A stretch of 64,000 nucleotides of DNA from the NCBI GenBank assembly GCA_031835245.1, contig JAVKOQ010000229.1, forward strand, positions 1 through 64,000, in the 5' to 3' direction. Position 1 is the first letter of the stretch, and every line of letters begins with the position of its first letter. The position numbers were made by a program, and so were the translations under genes. The notes below the pieces were generated by a model, which saw only the letters and a list, made by a program, of their open reading frames with translations, was not told the DNA's origin and did no database searches. Positions 35,110 to 46,643 of the stretch are shown piece after piece. Origin of the DNA: Balamuthia mandrillaris. Taxonomy: Eukaryota > Discosea > Longamoebia > Balamuthiidae.

Positions 35110-36201
35110 TTGCCCCCGTCAACAGATGGAAAAGGAGTACAAGTGGACTACAGTCGGGGCAGCAAATGCGACAACAAAAACGGACGAGCGACGACCACCC
35201 TCTTCATCACTTGCAAACCAAAGCAAGAAGGAGGCGCCTCGACTGACGGCATCGACTGGTTTGAGCAAAAGGAGGACGGCTGCGGCTGGAACGTTTACAT
35301 GAGTTCCTCTTCAGCCTGCGTCGACACCTCTGACAGCAGTTCATCTAGCGGTGAGGATAGCAGCAGCAGTGGCTCTTCTGGGTCTTCTGATTCTGGATCT
35401 GCTTCTTCATCTTCATCTTCATCCGATTCTTCCTCGGATGCTTCTTCGAGCTCCTCTTCTGGAGGCTCGGATTCTTCCTCTTCTGGTGCCTCTGATTCCT
35501 CGTCTGCTGCTTCCGATTCTTCCTCTTCCGGAACTTCAGACTCCTCTTCTGCTGCTTCAGACTCTTCTTCCGCTGCCGATTCCTCCTCTTCCGGAACTTC
35601 AGACTCCTCTTCTGCTGCTTCCGACTCCTCTTCTGCTGCTTCCGACTCTTCTTCCGCTGCTTCCGACTCTTCTTCCGCTGCTTCCGACTCTTCTTCCGCT
35701 GCTTCTGATTCTTCCTCTTCCGGAACTTCAGACTCCTCTTCTGCTGCTTCTGACTCTTCTTCCGCTGCTTCAGACTCTTCTTCCGCTGCCGATTCCTCTT
35801 CTTCAGGAACTTCGGATTCATCTTCTGCCTCTTCTGCTGCCTCTGACTCCTCATCCTCTGATTCTTCTGGCTCTTCTTCCGACTCTTCTCACTCGTCCTC
35901 TTCTCATTCCTCTGACTCTTCTTCCTCTCATACAGCTAGCTCTTCTTCCGACTCTTCTCATGCTTCTTCTGATTCCTCGCATTCCTCTTCTCATTCCAAA
36001 GATGAGAGCAGCTCATCTGACGCTGACGATGACGATGACCACGGCAAAAGCGGAGGAAGCAGCGACACGAAATGGGTGGTCACCATTGCTTTCCTCTCCG
36101 TCATCATTGTTTGCCTGGTCATCGCCCTTCTCGGCGTTGTCATCTACTATCGGAGGAAACAAAAGCGAGAAGACTTTTGGAATGAGTTTGACGAGTTTTA
36201 A
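34587..36201 (+). CDS. Type I membrane protein with MRH (mannose-6-phosphate-receptor homology) domain and long Ser-rich stalk
   Basis: Probable Golgi/endosome sorting receptor. Three exons: signal peptide MRRSALLLLATFLLFAAA; a Cys-rich MRH-like domain (CGFDNPKTGHSFDLSSL, VVSVCGNLSVC, VDYSRGSKCD, TTTLFITC, CGWNVYMSSSSAC); then about 210 residues that are almost only Ser with Asp, Ala, Gly and Thr, built from SSSAASD and SSSSGTSD units. One transmembrane helix (WVVTIAFLSVIIVCLVIALL) and a short tail with RRKQKRED and acidic DEF end. Splice points chosen: GC|GTACGC to CTCAG..., and CTTG|GTTTGT to ATGGAAAAGG. MRH domains bind mannose-type glycans or act as folding modules, as in Atg27. The stalk is probably heavily O-glycosylated; that is inferred. 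Confidence 0.78.
35050..35105. repeat. (CT)n microsatellite in MRH-gene intron
   Basis: About 25 CT units ending 20 bp before the 3' splice site CAACAG, forming a very long polypyrimidine tract. Confidence 0.9.
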
Positions 36202-36488
36202 ACGGACAAGAAAGAAAGAAAGAAAAGTTTATGAACAACGCAGAAGAGAAAAAAGAAGAAAGAAGAAATAGTTGAACAGCTCTATTTTAAGAAGAAGAGG
36301 AAGAGGAAGAAGGAGGAGGAGGAGGGAAGAAGCGAAGTTGCGAAGAAGAAGAAGGATTGTAGGCAACGAAGAGCGGTAACTTTTGGGTTTTTTTGTTCTT
36401 TATCTTTCGTTTGTGCTGAAGCCACGCTTTAAATTTTGTGAACTGCTCCCAACAATAAATGATAAAAAGTTATATAAGAGAGAGTGAG
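36202..36488. other. Convergent 3' flanks, no gene seen
   Basis: Purine-rich AAGAAGAGG sequence between the MRH stop and the stop of the minus-strand gene. Probably 3' UTRs. Confidence 0.4.
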
Positions 36489-37650
36489 TTATTTAACATG
36501 AAAGAAACGTTGAAACGTTTGCTTTACCTCCTCTTCTTTTCTTTTGGTGGAGGGAAGTCTGAAAAACGCTTTGGAGGGTGTGTGCGTTTGAGCAAGCTGC
36601 TCCAGTTGAAGCAATCGGTCCTGAAGCCTCTGACGCAGGTCTTCTTCATCGAGCATGAAAGACGTGACTGCTTCTTCCTCCTCCTCTTCTTCTTCGTTCT
36701 GGGTGGCTCGGTCGTCGTGGAGTCGTTCGTGGTACACCCTAACGAATTGCAATGCGGTGTAGAGATGGACGACCATTTGGAGAGCATCAAAGTGGAACTT
36801 GTTTTTCGAAGTCACAACAAACGGGACACGAGTCAGCAAGAGTTGAGACCCGCAGAGAACGAGAGAAGAGAAGCAGGAAGGGAAAGAGTATGAGGGGAGA
36901 AATGTACCTTCATCAGAGTCACGTTTTTCTCAGCAATGGCATGCTCCAACTCGCCCTCAAAGGAGAAATAGAGTGCCACTATATCTTTCCTCAATGAGTC
37001 ATAGGCGGTCTTGAATTCGATCGGATGCATCTTGTGCATCATCCTCACGAGCTCGCAGATGCGAGAACGAATGTGTTTCAGCTCGGCTAACTTTTCCCGG
37101 AGGAGAATACCAATGACTTGAGCAACCAAGGCTTCTTGTTCCTTCAACTTGCATTGAAGTTGATGCTGTTGATAAAGGGAAAGCACAGCAGCAACCGCGC
37201 TCACAGCCAAACAAGCCTGTTCGAACAAGCGTACAACATAAATAGAAAGCATCGCGAAGAAGGAGAAGTTGAAGGAAACAAACCATGGGACCAGCCAGTG
37301 AAACGGGCTCCCAAAGAGCGTGGCCACCAATTCCGTTCGCCTTCATGACGATGCCGTTCAACAAGTTGGTCGTCCTGGATAGTCTCATGGTGCCATCGTT
37401 AAGCCCTTGCAAGAGTTTTGGACTCAGCACCATTTGATAACACGTTGGCGTGGTCACCGTGTCCAGGCATTGAGCCAAGACCGGAGTGAGGGTGGTTGCG
37501 GTCAACGCCAGCCAACTGATATAATCGGCTCTGTTGCTGGTTTCTAGTTGAAGCATAGCTGTTTCGATGTCAAGAGGAACCTCCGAGAGAATAAAGCATG
37601 CGTCGTTGAAGCGTTGTTCAACGATTTCAGCCTGTTGGGGAGATTTCGGA
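36489..37650 (-). CDS. Helical/coiled-coil protein related to the C-terminal part of the IFI6-like gene at 46644-48210
   Basis: Exons read in order: EIVEQRFNDACF...AMLQLETSNRADYISW, LAQCLDTVTT, ANGIGGHALWEPVSLAGPM; then ACLAVSAVAAVLSLYQQHQL and a helical segment (KEQEALVAQVIGILLREK, RICELVRMMHKMHPIEFK); then KFHFDALQMVVHLYTALQFV, a Glu run, QDRLLQLEQLAQ and a basic end HVK. The first exon is not resolved; the frame is open to about 37640 and the true start may lie in an upstream exon. The block NGIxGxALWxxV...GxxxACLA also occurs in the gene at 46644, where it is joined to an IFI6-like domain. Here the IFI6-like domain is in the separate gene at 38061. Function unknown. Confidence 0.55.
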
Positions 37651-38060
37651 TCACCTCATTGGGTGAAATGTTTGAAATTTGGTTGGTAGATGTGAAGCGG
37701 TGAGATTGGTCTTTGAAAACCTGTTGGCCCAAATTATGAATTTCGGTTGGTTGTTTGAATTTATTATACCGGCCTTGCCCTTTTGCACAGAACACTTCTT
37801 CCGCTCGTTTCGTTGTTTGAAATTATTGTCCCCCCAACCACACATTGGCTGCCCGTTCGCACAAAATACTTCTTCCTCTTGCAAATAAAAAAAAAAAATA
37901 CAAAAACAAAAACAAACAAATAAAATACAAAAAGAAAAACCTTTGGAATGTGTTGGTTGAGTAAAGGAAGAAAGAAACGACAGGAGAGAAGAAGGAGAAA
38001 GTTTATTTATAAGAGGAAAGAGAGAGAGAGAGAGAGAGAACAGTTAGATGGAATTCCTGA
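37651..38060. promoter_or_regulatory. Intergenic region with element shared with 48.3 kb
   Basis: GAATTTCGGTTGGTTGT at about 37738 recurs at about 48313, with CCAAATTATG / CCAATTTACG just before it. (GA)n at 38021-38038. Likely upstream region of the minus gene ending at 36489. Confidence 0.4.
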
Positions 38061-39225
38061 TTAAAGCGAAGAAGAAGCAGAAGAAGAAGAAGAAGAAGAA
38101 GAATCCTTGTGGTTTATGTCTTGTTGAAGAAGTAAGGCTCGCTCTGCATCAACTTCTGCGAGACGAATGCAGGAGCCTTGCTCGGATAATGTTGAAAGTT
38201 CTTGTATGTTGCTCTGTTCGCCACCCAGAGGCTCCCGTAGTAGCTGTTGTTGGGGTGCCTCTTCTTGTTCTTCTTCTCTCTCTTCTGCTTCTTCGTCGTT
38301 GGCTTCGTCTCTTTCTCCATCTCCTTCGTTAGTCGCAACAGCGGAAGTGTGCCGCGGTTCGCTACGGCTTGCCAGCAGGTTTGCACCTAAATAGATGATG
38401 GTGCCAACAGCGGCTGCGCCAATGAGAGCAGCTCCTCCCACCACTTGGTTTCAAGAAGCAAAACAACCGGAAGTGAGTGCAGGGAAGGAGAGGAGAGGGG
38501 ATGGAGAGCTAGAGAGAAGACGTGGGAGAATGGAGAACGAACCCAGTAGGCCTGCGCTTCCTAGGTATGCCAACGAGCCAGTTGCTCCTATGGACTGACA
38601 GGCTGCAAACAACCCTCCCGAGGCAACGCTTGAACCTGTTTCAACAAGAAGAAGCAATGGCAATATTTTAAAAACAAAACCAAGTCAAGACCAAGGAGAA
38701 CCGACCTTGGATAGCAGCTGCGAAGGAGCCAGCTGTCACCCCAGCGGAACCAAACCCAGCCGCGCCTACCGCTGCACTCACGCAAGCTAGGTGTAATGCA
38801 TAGTTTAGCTCTCTATAAAGAAGAACGAAGAAGCAAGAAGCAAGAAGAACAAGCCCAAGTACAAGACGAACATAAACAACAGCAAAGAAGAAAAAAAAAT
38901 CAGCAAGAAGTTGGAAAAGGAACCTGGAGCAGCCACACCAGCAGCAACGCCACCGCCAGCAGCACCAAGGACAGCTGCCCCAACTGGCCATTGCGAAGAA
39001 CCTCCTTCTTCTTCTGTTTCCTCTTTATTTGTGGTTGGTGGGTCGTTGTCTGCACAGGCAGCCCGTTAGCGTTCAAAAAAATTGAAAGAGCAAAAAAAAA
39101 AAGGACGAACCGAGAGAAGGGCTGCCAGCAGCGACTCGGCCGGGAGCAACCACTTGCGGTGGCGCCACAGGCGTGTCTTCCTTTTCATCCAGCTTTGTAA
39201 GTCCGTGCAATCGTCTGCCGTCCAT
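38061..39225 (-). CDS. IFI6/IFI27 (ISG12)-like small membrane protein 1 (5 exons)
   Basis: Start MDGRRLHGLTKLDEKEDTP at 39225. Exons join in phase to an acidic segment, then a Gly/Ala-rich hydrophobic core: PVGAAVLGAAGGGVAAGVAA, AAVGAAGFGSAGVTAGSFAA, FAACQSIGATGSLAYLGSAG and VVGGAALIGAAAVGTIIYL. The AGFGSAGVxAGS and QSIGATG blocks are the hallmarks of the IFI6/IFI27 family, which in animals is interferon-induced and sits in mitochondrial, ER or nuclear membranes, affecting apoptosis and virus replication. A long acidic Glu/Gln tail ends in poly-Ser (stop at 38061). The gene lies 355 bp from the GTPase-T5orf172 gene, same strand. An AGCCAATC box is at 39392-39399. Confidence 0.78.
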
Positions 39226-39579
39226 CGTCCTCAAAAGGCCAGCAAATATTCGTATTCGTGTTTGTTTGTTTGCTTGTAGTTGTTCGTTTGCTATGATTTT
39301 ATTCTGGAACGATGGCTCGCCAGACCCTCAAAGTGGTGGTGTTTTGGACAGGCTGCCAACACTCCCTATATTGGTTCAATTTTTGAATTTTGATTGGCTG
39401 GAGGCAAAAGTCTGAAATACCATTGGTTACGGTAGGCATGTGACCGATACACGTGATAGGTTTCCACGATCAGACTTGCGCTGGCCAGAACTTTTGAAGT
39501 TTCTTCTGGAAGGCAGCAACAAGTTGTTTGCCCTGAGCAAGCCAAAATCTTTATACAAGTACAAAAACATAGAAGCAGC
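39226..39579. promoter_or_regulatory. Upstream region of IFI6-like gene 1 / 3' flank of GTPase 1
   Basis: Contains the CCAAT-type box (39392) on the minus strand. TACAAAAACATAGAAGC near 39560 is shared with 43468, part of the tandem duplication of the GTPase genes. Confidence 0.4.
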
Positions 39580-42151
39580 TTAACAAGATGTTTTGTCAAT
39601 CTGCCTCCTTTTTCTGGGTCGTTTTATCTCCTCTTCCTCTTCTTCTTTTTGTTTTTCGTCTTTGAGAAGCAAGCGGCCGCCATCCAGAATCCGGTGCAGG
39701 TGGTCGCCAACCTTCTTGATGAACTCCAGGTCTGTTTGGAAGAATTCTCGATCCTTGGTCACTCGCATGGATGAGAATAACGTGTGCATGATATTCTCGA
39801 AGATTTTGGTGTGGTGGGTCCTCCAGTGATGCTTGATTTCGAAATGCTGTGGCACACCGGTGGTTCGAAGTTCTTGCACTCGTTTCCAAAACGCTCGCCC
39901 TGTGAACCCAATCTTGAAGTAATCGTGCTGATAACTGGGATTGGAGGCCACGTAGATGTACCCCGTCTGAAGGTAATTGTTGGGGTTCGCATAAAGCTTC
40001 ACTTTTGCCCTAGGTAAAGGCGTCAACGTGGAATCCAGTTCGTGAATGTTGCTCAAGGAATAGGATATTGGAGATTTCTCCTTGAAACCATGCTCCTCCC
40101 CGCCATCCCACTGGACGGGCTGGCAAATGTTGATGGGCTGAAGAAGGTTCTCAAAGAATTTCACTGTGTTGTGTTCGTGTGGAGCGGAAACACACAACGG
40201 CCTGAGGATGGTCATGAGGCGGCGGAAGAGTGCTTGGGTGGATTCAGCCAGTTCCGACAGTGCCTCATGCCGCCAGTTTCGGAGAGTATCTGGAACACCC
40301 TCACGGAAGGAGGAAAGAATGTCGGCCAGTTGTGTCTCGAGTTGAGTCAGCATGAATCTCCTTAACCCTCTGCCCTTGCGGTCTCTGATGACCCACCAGA
40401 GTTGCCGTGCTTCTCGGAGTTTTCTCAGGTCAAGTAGAAGATACTCCTGAAGCTTTTTCTGTGACAGAGAGAACAGTCAGCATGGGAATCCAGGAGATAC
40501 AACACTTAAAAGGGTTGAGGATTAATACCTTGTGATGCCTCAGCACTCGGGCTCGAGATCGTTCCAGCTTCTCTTGCCAGCTCTCAAGGATATTCTTCAC
40601 TTCCACCTCCCTCCCAAACTCCCAAAGCAGCTCCTTCAGAGACATTCTCACCCAATCAGCTTCATCCAGGTCGCACCACTGGATCTCTGAGAGCTTGCGA
40701 GTGTTGAAAGGTTTGAATAATTCACCTTGTCGGATGCGACTGCGAGCCGTGTCCCACGCTATTTTCTCGAATTGCCTCACAATGCTTTCGGCCTTCGGTA
40801 GGTTCACCACTCGCCACAACTTACTATTCCAATCAATATCGGGAGCCCGGGTTGGGTTGACCAGCTTGTTTTCTGCCTCCACCAACAGTTCCTGGGCCTT
40901 GTCCGTCCTTCTGGAGTGGAGCATGGCCTCCCGGAAGATGGAGATGAGGTTGTTGAGATCGTTTTGAAGCTGACAAACGTGCATGGCAATGTCATTGGTG
41001 GTGATGTCCCTCATCTCAGTGGCGATGAACTGGTCCAGGTTTCGCGTCATTTCAGGGGTGGCTGCCCTGGTTTCCACAAAGTACAACGGAAAGTCCTCCT
41101 TGAGCTTGCCGCCTGATCGCGCCATGATCCTTTGCTTCATCACCGTGGCTGCCTTCTCCGCCGATGTCCTTTTCTCACTCTCCAGGAACTCCCTGAGCCT
41201 GGCAATGACGATGCCCACCCGTGGAATCAAGGCCAGTTTGCCCAATGCTTGCACCGTGCTGTTGGTGTTGGCTTTTTGCAAAGGAGGCATGTAGAAAACG
41301 GAATCGCAGCTGTCCAACGCAGCCTCGCAACGACGTTTCATGGCAGCGCTGCCGCTCTGAACCCCAGGGATGTCCAACAAGGAAACCTCCAGCCCTTGAA
41401 GAGCAGGGAAGGGCCCACGGATGTAGATGCGATCCACAAGAGGCCACAACTTGGAGTCGCTGGTCTCATCGATGAAGGGAGAGAGACTCTCTGCCAGTTC
41501 CCTGGCGGTCCTTGTCTCGATCTTTCTGGACTTGCCCAGGAGGGCTTGCTGTTCTGGTTTGAGTGTCCAGTCATCCGAGTCACCACTGAGAGTTCTTATC
41601 CTTTCCAAAAATGCTTCCAGTTGCTCATTCACTTCCTCCTCCTCTTCCTCCTCTTCCTCTTCCTCTTCCTCTTCCTCGTCTTCTTCCTCGTTCTCTTCTT
41701 TCTTCATCTTCCCCTCCTCAGTTTTGTTCTTCCCGAGGAGGTCTTTGGCCACCTCCACTTCGTGTTCCCAGTCCAGTTGGGAAATGAAGAATACGCGAGC
41801 TTGGAAGAGGTCCCTGTCCCAGGAGGTGATCTCCGAAACCGCTGCCGTGCAGGTGGAGGTGGCGCTGGTGGGCAGGAGAGGCGTGTCCAGTTGGAGAATT
41901 GCGTTGATGAGGGAGGACTTCCCCGCGCCCCTCTCCCCATAGAAGCCGATGCGCCGCCCTTGCGCCTCCTTGGCGTGCAGCAAGATCTCCTGCAGGTACA
42001 ACTTCACCAGCTTCCATTCCTCGCTGCCGTTCTGCTGCTCCTCCTCCTGGCTGTCGCTCGACTGAAAGACGTCCGTGTCGCATATGGCGTTGTACCTCTT
42101 CTCAAGGGGCAGTCGGATGTTCTCTTCCACATACGCAAGAAGCCTCTCCAT
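39580..42151 (-). CDS. NUGGC/SLIP-GC-like dynamin-type GTPase fused to a T5orf172 (GIY-YIG-like) domain, copy 1
   Basis: Two exons. Exon 1 (42151 to about 40532) starts MERLLAYVEENIRLPLE. P-loop GERGAGKSS at residues 72-80, then LPTSATSTCTAAVSEI (switch-I Thr region, as in the nuclear GTPase SLIP-GC/NUGGC), FFISQLDWEHEV, a long Glu run, and G3 LLDIPG. No clear N/TKxD motif. A roughly 70-bp intron (GTATTAATCC...CTGTCACAG) leads to exon 2, KKLQEYLLLDL, a helical part (LTQLETQLADILSSF), then a T5orf172/MUG113-like domain: GYIYVASNPSYQHDYFKIGF, RVQELRTTGVPQHFEI, HTLFSSMRVTKDREFF. A basic tail KRPRKRRQ could be a nuclear signal. T5orf172 is a GIY-YIG-type nuclease-like domain known from phages and large DNA viruses. 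GTPase and T5orf172 in one chain is unusual. Confidence 0.82.
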
Positions 42152-43483
42152 GTCTCCTCTTGCGTCTCTGCAGCACCATTCCAGTGTAACGGTCGGGTGG
42201 TGGGAAGCAAGAGAAGTTTGTCAGTCATGTTTTGTGGCCGATGGGTGGGCAATGCAAGGCAAAGAGAACTAAAAACAATACCTGTTCTGGCTGTGCTGTG
42301 GTCCTTGGTTTGAACACTCCATCGCTTGTATTATTTCGAGCCCTGAGGCGAAAGCAAGCATGTTGCAGTTTTACGTATTATTTATGTTACCGTATTTCTG
42401 ACTGTCCCTCTCTCCTATAGCTATCTTCTACCAAAGCAAACGAACAAAAAGAAAAAAATGGTATGGCCAAGCGTGGACTGGGTATGGAAGGAGAGAAGGG
42501 TGGGGTGGAGGACAACAGCATATGGCACTGAAATGAAAATTGCACTAGGTTACCTGGCTACCTGACATCCGCTAAAGCCACTTTATGCACACCAGAGATT
42601 CACGGAGGTGATCACGTTGTCGAATGAAAAAAAGAGAAGGAGGAAGAACGCCGTAGTCGTGCCACAAGGAGAAAGAGCACCGCCCATGGGCAGGCAAAGG
42701 TATCCATGAGCAGGAGCGTGCAACAGCGAGGAAGGACTACCGGGTCCCTGGCCAATCCTGTAAGTTGAAAGAGAGAAAGAGAGAAGAGAGAAGAGCTGTG
42801 AGTGGAAGAGAGAAGGGAGAAGAGCTGTGAGAGGAGAGGAGCAGGTATGGGAGAGAGAAAGTGAGAAGAAGAGAGAAATGTTGGGTAGTAGTCACGCCTG
42901 ACGTTTCGCTCTTCTTTGTGGTAAGTTCCTATTGGAAAAAGCAGGAGACTTGCCACTACTAAGCTCACCAAGTGAAGAAGGCAGTGTTCCAACATTTCTC
43001 TCTTCGTCTCACTTTCTCTCTGCCTTGCCTTCTCCCTAAAGCAAGCAAAAAGAGAAAGGAGAAAGAAAGGGATAACAGCACTTACGACCAGAAACATCAC
43101 CTGGCCCAGTTACTTGGCTAACTGTTGCCCTCCTCCGGTTTGAACGCCTAAGCAAGAGGCCACCCGCCTAACCTGCCCGGTCACTGCAAGGCGCTCAAGG
43201 CTGCGAAAGAGGTAAAAGAGAGGAAAGAGATGGATCGAGAGATGAGACAGAACAGAGAGGAGAGATACCGCAAGAGAAAGAACGCCGCGAAGGACAAGGC
43301 GAAGAGGCGAGAGTCCACCGCACAGCACGGAGCAAACTGATTTGCGTATCGCGTTCGCTGTTCGAAAGTACCAAAGCGGTCTCTTCAAAGTCTCTGTTAG
43401 TGTCAAGCGGTGAGACCCAGGGCGAAAGAGGGAAGGAACTGGAGTTATATATTACTATAAAAGTACAAAAACATAAAAGCGTC
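42152..43483. other. Spacer between the two GTPase copies
   Basis: 42152-42590 is the 5' region of copy 1 and resembles 46057-46510 upstream of copy 2 (for example TGAACACTCCATCGCTTG and GCCAGAGATTCACG-like sequence). The rest (42600-43400) has hydrophobic frames with purine/pyrimidine-biased sequence and no family likeness. Confidence 0.55.
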
Positions 43484-46056
43484 TCAGCAAAGTTGTTTGT
43501 CAATCTGCCTCCTTTTTCTGGGTCGTTTTATCTCCTCTTCCTCTTCATCTTCTTCTTCTTTTTGTTTTTCGTCTTTGGGAAGCAAGCGGCCGCCATCCAG
43601 AACCCGGTGCAGGTGGTCGCCAACCTTCTTGATGAGCTCAAGGTCTGTTTGGAAGAATTCTCGATCTTTGGTCACTCGCATGGATGAGAATAACGTGTGC
43701 ATGATGTGCTCGAAGATTTTGGTGTGGTTGGTCCTCCAGACCTGCTTGACTTGGAAATGCTGTGGCACACCGGTGGTTCGAAGTTCTTGCACTCGTTTAT
43801 TTAACGCTCGCCCTGTGAGCCCAATCTTGAAGTAATCGTGCTGATAACTGGGATTGGAGGCCACGTAAACGTACCCCGTCTGAAGGTAGTTGTTGTGGTT
43901 CGCATAAAGCTTCACTGTTGCCCTGGGTAAAGGAGTCAACGTGGAATCCAGTTCATGAATGTTGCTCAAGGAATAAAGAATCGGGGATTCCTCCTCGAAA
44001 CCATGCTCCTCCCCGCCATCCCACTGGACGGGCTGGCAAATGTTGATGGGCTGAAGAAGGTCCTCAAAGAATTTCACTGTGTTGTGTTCGTGTGGAGCGG
44101 AAACACACAACGGCCTGAGGATGGTCATGAGGCGGCGGAAGAGTGCTTGGGTGGATTCAGCCATTTCCGACAGTGCCTCATGCCGCCAGTTTCGGAGCGT
44201 GTCTGGAAATGTCGCGCGGAAGGAGGAAAGAATACCATCCAGTTGTGTCTCCAGTTGAGTCAGCATGAATCTCCTCAACCCTCTGCCCTTGCGGTCTCTG
44301 ATGACCCACCAGAGTTGCCGTGCTTCTCGGAGTTTCCTCAGGACACGTAGAAGAGAGTTCTGAAGCTTTTTCTGTGACAGAGAGAACAGTCAGCAAGGGA
44401 ATCCAGGGGATACAACACTTAAAAGGGTTGGATGGCTACCTTGTGGTGCCTCAGCACTCGGGCTCGAGATCGTTCCAGCTTCTCTTGCCAGCTCTCAAGG
44501 ATATTCTTCGCTTCCACCTCCCTCCCAAACTCCCGAAGCAGCTCCTTCAGAGACATTCTCACCCAATCAGCTTCATCCAGGTCGCACCACTGGATCTCTG
44601 AGAGCTTGCGAGTGTTGAAAGGCTCGAACAATTCACCTTGTCGGATGCGACTTCGAGCCGTGTTCCACGCTATTTTCTCGAATTGCCTCACAATGCTTTT
44701 GGCCTTCGGCAGCGTCACCACCCGCCACAACTTACAATTGGTGCCAATCTCGGGAGACCAGGTTGGGTTGACCATCAGCTTTTTTTCTGCCTCCACCAAC
44801 AGTTCCTGGGCCTTGTCTGTCTTACGGGCGTGGAGCATTGCCTCCCGGAAGATGGAGATGAGGTTGTTGAGATCGTTTTGAAGCTGACAAACGTGCATGG
44901 CAATGTCATTGGTGGTGATGTCCCTCATCTCAGTGGCAATAAACTGGTCCAGGTTTCGCGTCATTTCAGGGGTGGCTGCCCTGGTTTCCACAAAGTACAA
45001 CGGAAAGTCCTCCTTGAGCTTGCTGCTTGCTCGCGCCATGATCCTTTGCTTCATCACCGTGGCTGCCTTCTCCGCCGATGTCCTTTTCTCGCTCTCCAGG
45101 AACTCCCTGAGCCTGGCAATGACGATGCCCACCCGTGGAATCAAGGCCAGTTTGCCCAATGCTTGCACCGTGCTGTTGGTGTTGGCTTTTTGCAAAGGAG
45201 GCATGTAGAAAACGGAATCGCAGCTGTCCAACGCAGCCTCGCAACGACGTTTCATCGCAACGTTGCCGTCGTGAACCCCAGGGATGTCCAACAAGGAAAC
45301 CTCCAGTCCTTGAAGAGCAGGGAAGGGCCCACGGATGTAGATGCGATCCACAAGAGGCCACAACTTGGAGTCGCTGGTCTCATCGATGAAGGGAGAGAGA
45401 CTCTCTGCCAGTTCCCTGGCGGTCCTTGTCTCGATCTTTCTGGACTTGCCCAGGAGGGCTTGCTGTTCTGGTTTGAGTGTCCAGTCATCCGAGTCACCAC
45501 TGAGAGTTCTTATCCTTTCCAAAAATGCTTCCAGTTGCTCATTCACTTCCTCCTCCTCCTCCTCCTCCTCTTCCTCTTCCTCTTCCTCTTCCTCGTTCTC
45601 TTCTTTCTTCATCTTCCCCTCCTCAGTTTTGTTCTTCCCGAGGAGGTCTTTGGCCACCTCCACTTCATGTTCCCAGTCCAGTTGGGAAATGAAGAATACG
45701 CGAGCTTGGAAGAGGTCCCTGTCCCAGGAGGTGATCTCCGAAACCGCTGCCGTGCAGGTGGAGGTGGCACTGGTGGGCAGGAGGGGCGTGTCCAGTTGGA
45801 GAACTGCGTTGATGAGGGAGGACTTCCCCGCGCCTCTCTCCCCATAGAAGCCAATGCGCCGCCCTTGCGCCTCCTTGGCGTGCAGCAATATCTCCTGCAG
45901 GTACAACTTCACCAGCTTCCATTCCTCGCTGCTGTTCTGCTGCTCCTCCTCCTGGCTGTCGCTCGATTGATATACGTCTGTATCGCATATGGCGTTGTAC
46001 CTCTTCTCAAGGGGCAGTCGGATGTTCTCTTCCACATACGCAAGAAGCCTCTCCAT
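43484..46056 (-). CDS. NUGGC/SLIP-GC-like GTPase fused to a T5orf172 domain, copy 2
   Basis: Tandem paralogue of the gene at 39580-42151, with the same two-exon layout and nearly the same sequence. P-loop GERGAGKSS, LLDIPG (followed by VHDGN rather than VQSGS), the same helical middle, and the T5orf172 block with FKIGLTGRALNKRVQELR and REFFQTDLELIKK. The intron is at the same place (VLRHHK|GTAGCC...). Both copies are open throughout, despite differing lengths of the acidic run and scattered substitutions, so both have probably stayed under selection. The tail lacks nothing relative to copy 1 and ends RPRKRRQIDKQLC. Confidence 0.82.
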
Positions 46057-46643
46057 GTCTCTTCTGGCGTCTCTGTAGCACCATTCCGGTGTAATGGTCG
46101 GTTGGTGGGAAGAAAGAAAAGTTTGTCAGTCAGCCATTTTTTGTGGCCGATGGGTGGGCAATGCAAGGCAAAGAGAACTTGAAACAATACCTGTTCTGGC
46201 TGTGCTGTGGCCCTTGGTTTGAACACTCCATCGCTTGTATTATTTCGAGCCCTGAGGCGAAAGCAAGCATGTTGCAGTTAACGTATTTCTGACGGTTCCT
46301 CTCTCCTTTCGCTTGTTCTTTTGTAACGAACAAAAAATAATACGGTTATGGTCAAGTGGACTGGGTCTGGAAGGAGGGGGTGGAGGACAACAGCACAAAC
46401 AAAAAGGAAGGAAATGGAACTGAAATGAAATCCCTACATGAAAATTAAACAACGTTACCTGGCTACTTGCATCCCACTTACGCCAGAGATTCACGCAGGT
46501 GATTGGAATCACGTTGTCTTAATGGCGGTACTTTTGCGAGCACCGAATGGATTCTTCGTGCCTTAAGATAAATTACTTAAAATAGGTTGAAAAATGGTGT
46601 GGATGGTGGCGAAGTCTGTTGTGTCCGGAATGATGGACTTCAG
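46057..46643. other. 5' region of GTPase copy 2 and 3' flank of IFI6-like gene 2
   Basis: 46057-46510 parallels the region upstream of copy 1. No further gene seen. Confidence 0.45.

Noticed and set aside
42612-43406. Hydrophobic minus-strand frames of 98-162 residues between the GTPase copies
   Set aside because: Composition follows purine/pyrimidine bias; no family likeness and no partner in the second duplication unit.
41132-46182. Long + strand open frames of 393 and 514 residues
   Set aside because: Antisense shadows of the two GTPase genes; the Leu/Phe-rich runs are complements of the Glu runs.
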